NCBI GenBank assembly: GCA_937919945.1 | Contig: CALESY010000040.1 | Location: forward strand, 1 to 5,225 | DNA from: an uncultured Chitinophagaceae bacterium | GTDB taxonomy: Bacteria; Bacteroidota; Bacteroidia; Chitinophagales; Chitinophagaceae | DNA: 5,225 nt | Direction of reading: 5' to 3' | In this document: positions 1 to 5,225 of the stretch, one piece after another | Position numbering within the stretch: the stretch's first letter is position 1 | How the letters are laid out: every line of letters begins with the position of its first letter | Translations under genes and position numbers: made by a program | The notes under the pieces: model-generated | The model's input: only the letters and a program-made list of their open reading frames with translations | Database searches by the model: none | What the model was told of the DNA's origin: nothing

Positions 1-1
1 T

Positions 2-484
2 ATTGCCTCTTGCACACAAAGCAAAGAAGACATGATAGCTCGTAAATGGAAAGCAGTAACAGTTGACAATAAAGATCTGGATGAAGCATTTGCTGCCGAG
101 GAGCAGTTTATAGACACATTCGGCAAAAACAATACAGATGCTATTAATTTAGCCATGTACGGTTTCACCAATGTAGATAGCGCACGTGAATCGCTTAAAG
201 CGCAACTAAAAGACTATCGTATGATGCAGCAGCATGCTGTAGAAAATACGGTGTTCGATTTTGACAAAAAAGGTACAGCTGTAATGAATTTCAGCGGGCA
301 GATAGATACGGTGAAATGGAACCTGACTAAAGAAGGCAAGCTGGAATTGGAAGAAAATACTAAGACAGGTGCCAGCTCTAAGATAACGATGGAAATACTG
401 GAACTTACAAAAACTGCCCTGAAGCTGAAATTTACTGACAATAGCGGCACCAGTACCGTAACCTTTAAACCTGCTGATAAATAA
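2..484 (+). CDS. Lipocalin-like lipoprotein, 5' end outside the window
   Basis: The reading frame is open from base 2 with no stop and begins Ile-Ala-Ser-Cys-Thr-Gln, so the first visible residues are the end of a lipoprotein signal peptide. The lipobox is I-A-S-C, with the lipidated Cys at bases 11-13. The Met at base 32 is therefore internal, and the true start lies left of the window. The mature part, about 157 residues, opens with a Lys-Trp pair typical of the first strand of small lipocalin-like domains. A helical stretch rich in Glu, Lys and Gln follows. The second half alternates strand-like segments (VFDFDKKGTAVMNF, TVKWNLTKEGKLEL, ITMEILELTKTALKLKF), the usual layout of lipocalin-like proteins of Bacteroidota. 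It probably sits in the outer membrane or periplasm. The ligand is unknown. Lipoprotein status is fairly sure; the fold is inferred from pattern only. The last codon is followed by a TAA stop. Confidence 0.8.
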   Translation: MASCTQSKEDMIARKWKAVTVDNKDLDEAFAAEEQFIDTFGKNNTDAINLAMYGFTNVDSARESLKAQLKDYRMMQQHAVENTVFDFDKKGTAVMNFSGQIDTVKWNLTKEGKLELEENTKTGASSKITMEILELTKTALKLKFTDNSGTSTVTFKPADK

Positions 485-496
485 GCCTTAATCTTT

Positions 497-504
497 TATC
501 TTTA
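497..504 (+). promoter_or_regulatory. Candidate -7 promoter element upstream of pdhB
   Basis: TATCTTTA matches seven of eight positions of the Bacteroidota -7 element TAnnTTTG and lies 35 bp before the pdhB start codon. No good TTTG was found 19-21 bp upstream, so the -33 half is weak or absent. No terminator separates the lipoprotein gene from pdhB, so read-through from upstream is also possible. Confidence 0.35.
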
Positions 505-539
505 CCCAATATTTAACTGACAAAACTATATTAGTTGAT

Positions 540-1526
540 ATGAGCCGCATAATACCATTCAGACAGGCATTAAGAGAAGCTATGCAGGAAGAAATGCGTC
601 GTGATGACAGTATTTTTCTGATGGGCGAAGAAGTTGCACAATACAATGGTGCATACAAAGTAAGTCAGGGTATGCTGGATGAGTTTGGTCCACGCCGTGT
701 AATTGATACTCCTATTGCAGAGTTGGGGTTTGCCGCCATAGCAGTTGGCGCATCGTCAAACGGTACACGTCCCATTGTGGAATTCATGACATGGAACTTT
801 GCGGTACTGGCACTGGACCAGATATTGAACCACGCTGCAAAAATGGTATCTATGAGTGGCGGACAGTTTAGCTGCCCTATCGTCTTCCGTGGGCCTAACG
901 GTTCTGCAGGCCAATTAGGCGCACAACACTCACAAGCATTTGAAAGCTGGTATGCTAATATACCCGGATTAAAAGTTATTTCTGTATCAAACCCATACGA
1001 TGCAAAAGGTTTGTTGAAGTCTGCAATTCGCGATAATGATCCGGTAGTATTTATGGAAAGTGAAGTGATGTATGGAGATGAAGGTGAGGTACCTGAAGAA
1101 GAATATCTGATACCGATAGGTAAAGCAAGAATTGCACGAGAGGGCAATGACGTTACCATCGTATCGTTTAATAAAATGATGAAGGTAGCATTGGGTGCAG
1201 CTGAAGAATTGGCTATAGAAGGCATTAGTGCAGAAGTTATTGACCTTCGTACTATTCGTCCGCTCGATTGGGAAACGATTGTTAACTCTGTTAAAAAAAC
1301 TAATCGATTAGTGATTGTTGAAGAGCAATGGCCATTTGCTTCTGTATCATCTGAAATCAGCTACAGGGTACAGAAAGAAGCTTTTGACTATCTGGATGCG
1401 CCCATACGCCGCATTACATCTGCCGATGCTAATATGCACTATGCTCCTAATCTTGTAGCTGCTTATTTGCCGGATGTACCACGTACTGTAAAGCTGGTAA
1501 AAGAAGTAATGTACTTAGTGAAGTAA
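540..1526 (+). CDS. pdhB: Pyruvate dehydrogenase E1 component, beta subunit
   Basis: This 328-residue protein is a full-length stand-alone E1 beta subunit. With E1 alpha it forms the alpha2-beta2 thiamine diphosphate enzyme that decarboxylates pyruvate and transfers the acetyl group to the lipoyl domain of E2, feeding acetyl-CoA into the TCA cycle in the cytoplasm. The N-terminal pyrimidine-binding transketolase domain spans about residues 4-178 and the C-terminal transketolase domain about 193-318. Recognisable blocks are GEEVAQYNGAYKVSQGM (29-45), IDTPIAELGFA (55-65), EFMTWNF (81-87), RGPNG (117-121) and AQHSQAF (128-134). By analogy with human E1 beta, Glu61 is the residue that activates the cofactor and His130 is the active-site His. 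The AQYNGAYKVS block favours pyruvate over branched-chain oxoacid dehydrogenase. The ATG at 540 aligns with the family start, and an in-frame TAA at 489-491 limits any extension. There is no clear Shine-Dalgarno sequence. The alpha subunit, E2 and E3 genes are not adjacent in this window. Confidence 0.95.
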   Translation: MSRIIPFRQALREAMQEEMRRDDSIFLMGEEVAQYNGAYKVSQGMLDEFGPRRVIDTPIAELGFAAIAVGASSNGTRPIVEFMTWNFAVLALDQILNHAAKMVSMSGGQFSCPIVFRGPNGSAGQLGAQHSQAFESWYANIPGLKVISVSNPYDAKGLLKSAIRDNDPVVFMESEVMYGDEGEVPEEEYLIPIGKARIAREGNDVTIVSFNKMMKVALGAAEELAIEGISAEVIDLRTIRPLDWETIVNSVKKTNRLVIVEEQWPFASVSSEISYRVQKEAFDYLDAPIRRITSADANMHYAPNLVAAYLPDVPRTVKLVKEVMYLVK

Positions 1527-1559
1527 TCAGTATAGTTACAAAAGTATTTACATACAAGA

Positions 1560-1586
1560 CCCCTTACATTTATTGTAAGGGGTTTT
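1560..1586 (+). terminator. Rho-independent terminator, probably bidirectional
   Basis: A perfect 9-bp stem (CCCCTTACA at 1560-1568, TGTAAGGGG at 1574-1582) encloses a 5-base loop. It is followed by TTTT at 1583-1586 and another T run after CA. It lies 34 bp past the pdhB stop and suits + strand termination. Read on the - strand, the stem is followed only by TCTTG, so termination of the opposing gene there is likely weaker. The hairpin overlaps the final codons of the opposing membrane-protein gene. Confidence 0.85.
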
Positions 1587-2283
1587 CATTTTGATTGAAA
1601 GCCTTAAATTCTTCATAGTCTTTTTGAGCTGTCTTTATCATTTTGTAATGTGCTAACGTTATAATATAATAGTACATTGATATAATTGCAGCAATGACAC
1701 TAAATACTACAATTTGATTAGGAGATTGCAATTTGCGAGATGGAAAAAACAACCAGAATAAGAAGAAGCTTCCATAATTTACAGTATTAGCAATGCTAAT
1801 ATGATAACTCTTATCATTATTTTTAGGAAGCACTATAAGCTTTATCAATTCTATACAAACTACAGCGAGAATTATGAAACTACTCACGATGTTTCTGTCG
1901 AAATATGAGTCATAAAAACCAGCAATATACGCCCACTGCATACTAAAGTAAACACATATACCTATGACCACTAACATTAGAACATTGAGTGGGCTGATAA
2001 GTATCTTCTTAACCTCACCCCAATACACTCTCTTATACCTGCGTCTGGTAAATACATCTAAAGATGCTTTAATACTGTAAAAGCCACTATATCCAAATTC
2101 AGTATGGGCTTCTTTCATAGCAGCTTGCAAATCCAAATCAGGTTTTTCCGTGAGCTTATCTTCCACTTTACAGGCAAAATGGTCAAGTATTTCCATCATT
2201 ACTTCTGGCTCTCTGAAACCCCTCTTGTATATGAAGTACTTTAGCTCTTTCAGCTGCTCAGGTGTTAGTTTTACTTTATCCAT
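1570..2283 (-). CDS. PadR-linked membrane protein with N-terminal helical domain
   Basis: This 237-residue protein has a cytoplasmic-looking helical N-terminus (about 1-95) and four predicted membrane segments near residues 98-121, 132-152, 161-181 and 189-212, with a short charged tail. The N-terminal part (LTPEQLKELKYF near the start, EILDHFACKVEDKL at 31-44, then an EFGYSGF motif at 62-68) resembles the small helical domains carried by membrane partners of PadR regulators, such as the HAAS type; this is pattern resemblance, not a search result. An Arg/Lys-rich stretch (RRRYKR, 80-85) precedes the first membrane helix, consistent with an inside N-terminus. The ATG at 2283 overlaps the padR stop by 8 bp (ATGGATAA), so translation is probably coupled and the gene is co-transcribed with padR. 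No enzymatic motif was seen. It could sense or respond to membrane stress or a hydrophobic compound, but its function is unknown. Its stop codon lies in the loop of the terminator hairpin. Confidence 0.8.
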   Translation of the reverse strand: MDKVKLTPEQLKELKYFIYKRGFREPEVMMEILDHFACKVEDKLTEKPDLDLQAAMKEAHTEFGYSGFYSIKASLDVFTRRRYKRVYWGEVKKILISPLNVLMLVVIGICVYFSMQWAYIAGFYDSYFDRNIVSSFIILAVVCIELIKLIVLPKNNDKSYHISIANTVNYGSFFLFWLFFPSRKLQSPNQIVVFSVIAAIISMYYYIITLAHYKMIKTAQKDYEEFKAFNQNENPLQ

Positions 2284-2614
2284 TAGCGGTTTTGGTATTT
2301 AATATCAATTGAACAGAATCCAGAGCATCTTTCAGCGCTTGTATCTTACTGACAGTTTCTTTCTTTCCCTTTTTAGTTAATGTATAATATTTGCGCATCC
2401 TGCCATCAGCCATTTCAGTAGTTGCTGTTAACATACCATCTGCTTCCATCTTATGTAATGCCGGGTACAGAGCTGCTTCTGTAATGTGCATTCTGTTGGC
2501 TGTAATATCTCTGACAGCTTTTGTCATTTCGTAGCCATACATCCGTCCGTTATCCTCCAACAGCTTCATGATGATTGTCACAAGGCTACCTTTTACAAAT
2601 TGATTTTGTTCCAT
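2276..2614 (-). CDS. PadR-family transcriptional regulator
   Basis: This 112-residue winged-helix DNA-binding protein is of the short PadR type. It shows the family blocks in order: YGYEM (26-30), the recognition-helix region ALYPALHKMEADGML (48-62), and the wing RMRKYYTLTKKGKK (72-85). A C-terminal helix of about 25 residues (87-110) would form the dimer interface. PadR proteins are usually repressors whose binding is relieved by a small molecule. The frame extends upstream to another ATG at 2734, but the Met at 2614 starts exactly where PadR proteins begin (MEQNQFVKGSLVTIIMKLL), and the extension would run through the operator and promoter, so 2614 is the likely start. An AGGTG lies 11 bases before this ATG, long for a Shine-Dalgarno spacing. 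It is the first gene of a two-gene operon with the overlapping membrane-protein gene. The palindromic elements just upstream suggest that it regulates itself. Confidence 0.93.
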   Translation of the reverse strand: MEQNQFVKGSLVTIIMKLLEDNGRMYGYEMTKAVRDITANRMHITEAALYPALHKMEADGMLTATTEMADGRMRKYYTLTKKGKKETVSKIQALKDALDSVQLILNTKTANG

Positions 2615-2627
2615 GTTAGTTACAACA

Positions 2628-2663
2628 CCTAATAACGTTAGGTATATACCTAATAAATTTAGG
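2628..2663. promoter_or_regulatory. Predicted PadR operator with four phased half-sites
   Basis: Four 5-bp half-sites alternate in direction: CCTAA (2628-2632), TTAGG (2638-2642), CCTAA (2649-2653) and TTAGG (2659-2663). Their starts are 10, 11 and 10 bp apart, close to one helical turn. The middle pair forms a perfect 16-bp palindrome, TTAGGTATATACCTAA, at 2638-2653. The whole 36-bp element is symmetric about the same centre except for the two 5-bp spacers. A palindrome with an alternating TA core is typical of PadR targets. The element begins 14 bp before the padR start codon and overlaps the predicted padR -7 element. Assignment to this PadR protein is inferred from proximity and symmetry. 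Confidence 0.7.
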
Positions 2664-2685
2664 CATATGATTTTATTTTTCCAAA
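2654..2685 (-). promoter_or_regulatory. Predicted promoter of the padR operon
   Basis: On the - strand there is TTTG (2685-2682), a 20-base spacer, then TAAATTTA (2661-2654). This fits the Bacteroidota -33/-7 arrangement TTTG N19-21 TAnnTTTG with one mismatch in the last base. Transcription would begin near 2647, giving a leader of about 30 bases. The -7 element lies between and partly within two half-sites of the predicted operator, so a bound regulator would block polymerase. Confidence 0.6.
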
Positions 2686-2712
2686 AAACAGCATAAGCAA
2701 TGTTACCACACC

Positions 2713-2720
2713 TATATTTG
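2713..2720 (+). promoter_or_regulatory. Candidate -7 element for the FAD oxidoreductase gene
   Basis: TATATTTG is an exact match to the Bacteroidota -7 consensus TAnnTTTG and ends 16 bp before the ATG at 2737. Transcription from it would start near 2727, leaving a very short leader. No TTTG was found at the expected -33 distance. The element lies about 50 bp beyond the predicted PadR operator, so direct repression of this gene by the same sites is less likely than autorepression of padR. Confidence 0.5.
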
Positions 2721-2736
2721 CAAATCATTGGCATTG

Positions 2737-3990
2737 ATGGCTACTAAACTAGAAACAAAGGCAATAATTATTGGTGCTGGTCCTGCAGGTGCCGGTACAT
2801 CCTTTTACCTTACACAAGCAGGCATACCACACATTATTATCGAAAAAGCGATTTTTCCGCGAGACAAAGTGTGTGGTGACGCTTGTAGCGGCAAAACAGC
2901 TTTCGTTATGCGAAAAGCCAACCCACAATGGCTGCAGGAGGTTTTTCAACAAAGTGAAAAATTTATGCCAAGCCATGGTATAATATTCGTTGCACCGAAC
3001 GGAAAATCCTTAAACATTCCATATAATCCAAATCCCCAACCAGGGGAACAAGCCCCAGGGTTTACTACCCCACGCATGGTTTTTGATAATTTCCTTTTCA
3101 ATAAAATACCATCTCAACAAGCAACCATTTTTCAGGGAGCAGATGTAAAAGACATACATCGCGGAAACAATACTGTTACTGTAATTTTTACAAAAGATAA
3201 TGAAACCTATGAAGTAACAGCTCCATTATTAGTTGGCGCAGATGGCGATAAGGGCATTGTAAGGAAAACAATGCTGACCAATCACTCTTCTCCCAAAGCA
3301 TACGCAGTAGGGTTAAGAGCATATTATACTGGCATAACAGGGTTAAACGATAACAACTTTATAGAGTTACATTTTTTACCGGAAATGCTGCCGGGATATT
3401 TTTGGATATTCCCGATGCCTAATGGCATGGCGAACGTAGGTGTTGGGATATTATCTGATGTCATCAGAAAAAAGAAAATAAACCTGCGTGAACAGATGCT
3501 CAATGCCATCAAAACAAACCCCAATATCAATCATCGTTTTGCAAATGCTACATTAGTTGATAAAATACAAGGATGGGGATTGCCGATGGGTATGGAACAG
3601 CTACCTGTATCGGGCGACAATTTTTTACTGACGGGTGATGCGGCAAGTCTTGTTGATCCCTTTAGTGGTGAGGGTATTGGTAACGCACTATACAGCGGTA
3701 TGTTGGCAGCGTATGCTATCGAAAAGTCATTGAATGAAAAACGTACAGACAGTGACTTTCTGAAAGAAGCCTATGATGATGTGCTATACAAACGTTTAGG
3801 CGATGAACTGAAGATAAGTGCTACTCTGCAACGTCTCTGCAGATATCCATGGTTGTTCAATCTTGTGGTGAATAAGGCAAGTAAAAGCAAATCATTAAGC
3901 GACACTATAAGCTGTATGTTTACTGATATGGATTTACGAGACAAACTTCGCAAGCCATCTTTTTACCTCAACATCCTGTTCAACAGATAA
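2737..3990 (+). CDS. FAD-dependent oxidoreductase, geranylgeranyl reductase family
   Basis: This 417-residue soluble flavoprotein begins with a Rossmann dinucleotide-binding motif, GAGPAG (13-18), with the acidic ribose-binding Glu at 36. Next comes FPRDKVCGD (40-48), the conserved block of geranylgeranyl reductase-like enzymes. GADGDKGIVRK (167-177) is the second FAD contact region. PGYFWIFP (219-226) matches the Y-x-W-x-F-P substrate-pocket signature of the family. TGDAASLVDPFSGEGIGNAL (299-318) is the C-terminal FAD motif. Known relatives reduce isoprenoid double bonds (archaeal lipids, chlorophyll side chain, menaquinone) or act as flavin hydroxylases or halogenases. The substrate here cannot be told; a membrane isoprenoid such as menaquinone is a guess. 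The ATG at 2737 is preferred over the in-frame TTG at 2728, because the TTG lies at the predicted transcription start and adds only three residues before a normal N-terminus. The gene stands alone, divergent from padR and convergent with the secreted-protein gene 3 bp away. Confidence 0.88.
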   Translation: MATKLETKAIIIGAGPAGAGTSFYLTQAGIPHIIIEKAIFPRDKVCGDACSGKTAFVMRKANPQWLQEVFQQSEKFMPSHGIIFVAPNGKSLNIPYNPNPQPGEQAPGFTTPRMVFDNFLFNKIPSQQATIFQGADVKDIHRGNNTVTVIFTKDNETYEVTAPLLVGADGDKGIVRKTMLTNHSSPKAYAVGLRAYYTGITGLNDNNFIELHFLPEMLPGYFWIFPMPNGMANVGVGILSDVIRKKKINLREQMLNAIKTNPNINHRFANATLVDKIQGWGLPMGMEQLPVSGDNFLLTGDAASLVDPFSGEGIGNALYSGMLAAYAIEKSLNEKRTDSDFLKEAYDDVLYKRLGDELKISATLQRLCRYPWLFNLVVNKASKSKSLSDTISCMFTDMDLRDKLRKPSFYLNILFNR

Positions 3991-3993
3991 CAC

Positions 3994-5225
3994 TTACAGA
4001 TACACCAGTTTTCGGGTAAACTTCTTGTCCCCGATTAATACTTGTATAATGTACACACCTCTTTGAAATGCAGGTGTTTGTATATCATACCTATTACGCC
4101 CTTCCTTATCGGTTGATAATCTGTTCTGATAAACAAGTTTACCTGAAATACTATGCAATGTTATTTCTACAGTTGTACCTGCTCTTGCAGTCCAGTCTAT
4201 AAATACCTTACCATCCGTTACCGGATTAGGTACTATATTCAGTAAATTGTTTATTACTACAACAGGTTGTTCTTCATATATTTCTATATCATCAATTGCC
4301 AAGCCTTCCCGTTCAGCGCCAAGATCAGCCTCAAAGCGGTAACGTAAGCGCAACGCCTTCGCACTCAATGGAAGTTTTATGGACGACGACTGCCAGTTAA
4401 CACTGTTTTCTATTGTCCATACATTATGCAGACTATCGTTATACCAGTTAGTGCCATCACCAAACTTACCAAGGCGTTGCCAGCTAATGCCATCTGTGCT
4501 ATACTCGATATTTGCTCCGTCACACAATACCTGTCCGCAATTTTCAATATCTATAGCTGTTTTAAAACGATAGTACGGATTCTTTACAGCTGTGATATCA
4601 AAACAAGGCGAATAGAGATACGAAAGTTCTGACACATTATAGTTACCGTTTAAATTCGTCTTCCAAGCCTTAGTACCACTAGCAGCTTTCTTGATCAGTT
4701 GTGAATTAGGCATACCGTATGCCCAACTATTGCTTTTACCCAATGCATACCAACCACCATCACTACCTTCAAAATTTTCAAAATACGGATATGATATTAT
4801 CAGTGGCTGGTTGTAAAAATCGTAATTCAGTAAACTGTCGTTCAGTAAATATGTGTCCCCATTAACAGATAGCCAAATACTTAGTGTATGTTTCCCGTTT
4901 TTTAATAAATCAATTTTGTTGTTGAATGTATAAGTAATGGTTTGCTTACCAGCTAACGATGCGATTGTTTCATTTACAACTGGGTTATCATCATATTTGT
5001 AATACAACTGTATGTTATTCAACGCTTGATTTACGCCATTCCGCACTTTTATTGTCAGGGGTTGCATACCTGATAAACCACATTCAGATATTATCGGAGA
5101 AACAATACTCAATAATTGTGCATCATTCTGCACAGTGTATACTTTCAGGTTATCCATCGTAAAACCTCTGCCAAAACTATTAGTACCGATAAGAGATATA
5201 TCACTTTGTACAAAATTGAACTGTG
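3994..5225 (-). CDS. Secreted multidomain protein with T9SS sorting domain, 5' end outside
   Basis: The frame stays open to the right edge: upstream of the Met at 5157 another 22 codons are readable without a stop, ending in the pattern GRGFTMDNLKVY. The start codon and signal peptide are therefore beyond the window, and the Met at 5157 is internal. Numbering from that Met: the first visible residues close a jelly-roll domain; about 17-112 form an Ig/CARDB-like domain (PLTIKVRNG, then a strand-rich stretch to NDSLLNY); about 122-295 form a second jelly-roll (MAM/concanavalin-like) module, from YPYFENFE to GLAIDDIEIYEE. Residues 307-387 are a T9SS type A sorting domain, with NIVPNPVTDGKVFIDW, HSISGKLVY and a GVYIIQV...KKFTRKLVYL end. 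Such proteins cross the outer membrane by the type IX system, and the sorting domain is removed on release or surface attachment. Any catalytic domain, for example a peptidase or glycoside hydrolase, would be in the missing N-terminal part. No terminator was seen at its 3' end. Confidence 0.9.
   Translation of the reverse strand, partial: QFNFVQSDISLIGTNSFGRGFTMDNLKVYTVQNDAQLLSIVSPIISECGLSGMQPLTIKVRNGVNQALNNIQLYYKYDDNPVVNETIASLAGKQTITYTFNNKIDLLKNGKHTLSIWLSVNGDTYLLNDSLLNYDFYNQPLIISYPYFENFEGSDGGWYALGKSNSWAYGMPNSQLIKKAASGTKAWKTNLNGNYNVSELSYLYSPCFDITAVKNPYYRFKTAIDIENCGQVLCDGANIEYSTDGISWQRLGKFGDGTNWYNDSLHNVWTIENSVNWQSSSIKLPLSAKALRLRYRFEADLGAEREGLAIDDIEIYEEQPVVVINNLLNIVPNPVTDGKVFIDWTARAGTTVEITLHSISGKLVYQNRLSTDKEGRNRYDIQTPAFQRGVYIIQVLIGDKKFTRKLVYL

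Noticed and set aside
476..500. GATAAA / TTTATC inverted repeat after the lipoprotein gene as a possible terminator.
   Set aside because: The stem is six bases, nearly all A-T, with a 13-base loop and no following T tract; it would be unstable.
665..1225. A 186-residue open frame on the - strand inside pdhB.
   Set aside because: It is antisense to a highly conserved enzyme, has no recognisable domain and reads as low-complexity Ser/Ile/Asn-rich shadow coding.
2615..2734. A 40-residue N-terminal extension of the PadR protein.
   Set aside because: It would cover the operator and promoter, its sequence is unlike any PadR N-terminus, and the internal Met at 2614 matches the normal family start.
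2728..2736. A TTG start three codons upstream of the FAD oxidoreductase ATG.
   Set aside because: It lies at the predicted transcription start and adds residues not needed by the fold; the ATG at 2737 is the simpler choice.
3976..4002. CTGTTCAACAG near-palindrome and a repeated ACAGATA at the convergent gene ends.
   Set aside because: The palindrome has a one-base loop and cannot form a normal hairpin, and a 7-bp direct repeat of this composition can occur by chance.
4379..4632. Two short overlapping + strand open frames opposite the T9SS protein gene.
   Set aside because: They have no start-site support and no domain, and they lie opposite well-supported coding sequence; the same holds for the frame at 4959-5162.

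Overview
The window reads as Bacteroidota chromosome, probably Chitinophagales or a near relative. The evidence is a type IX secretion (T9SS) C-terminal sorting domain, a lipocalin-like lipoprotein, AT-rich intergenic DNA, start codons without clear Shine-Dalgarno sequences, and promoter elements of the Bacteroidota TTTG / TAnnTTTG type. Genus and species cannot be determined from this sequence. Genes fill almost the whole window; no RNA gene, insertion sequence, CRISPR array or phage gene was seen.

Left part (1-1586, + strand): the window opens inside a small lipoprotein gene. Its lipobox cysteine is visible at 11-13, but its true start lies outside. After a 55-bp gap comes pdhB, the beta subunit of the E1 component of pyruvate dehydrogenase. 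A hairpin with a T tract ends this side, and the last codons and stop of the opposing gene lie inside that hairpin.

Middle part (1570-2736, - strand): a short PadR-family regulator gene overlaps by 8 bp a gene for a four-helix membrane protein with an N-terminal cytoplasmic helical domain. This is a regulator plus membrane-partner pair. In front of padR are four CCTAA/TTAGG half-sites spaced 10, 11 and 10 bp apart around a perfect 16-bp palindrome. They overlap the predicted padR promoter, which suggests autoregulation. This is the most distinctive regulatory structure in the window.

Right part (2737-5225): divergent from padR is a single gene for an FAD-dependent oxidoreductase of the geranylgeranyl reductase family, with its own TAnnTTTG element. 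It converges, with only 3 bp between stop codons, on the 3' part of a large secreted protein gene on the - strand. That gene encodes Ig-like and jelly-roll modules and a T9SS sorting domain, and it runs off the right edge.

The genes belong to separate functions: envelope lipoprotein, central carbon metabolism, a regulated membrane protein, isoprenoid or flavin redox chemistry, and secretion. Only the padR pair shows clear operon linkage. No wholly new system is demonstrated. The PadR/membrane-protein module with its phased operator is the best candidate for further attention.
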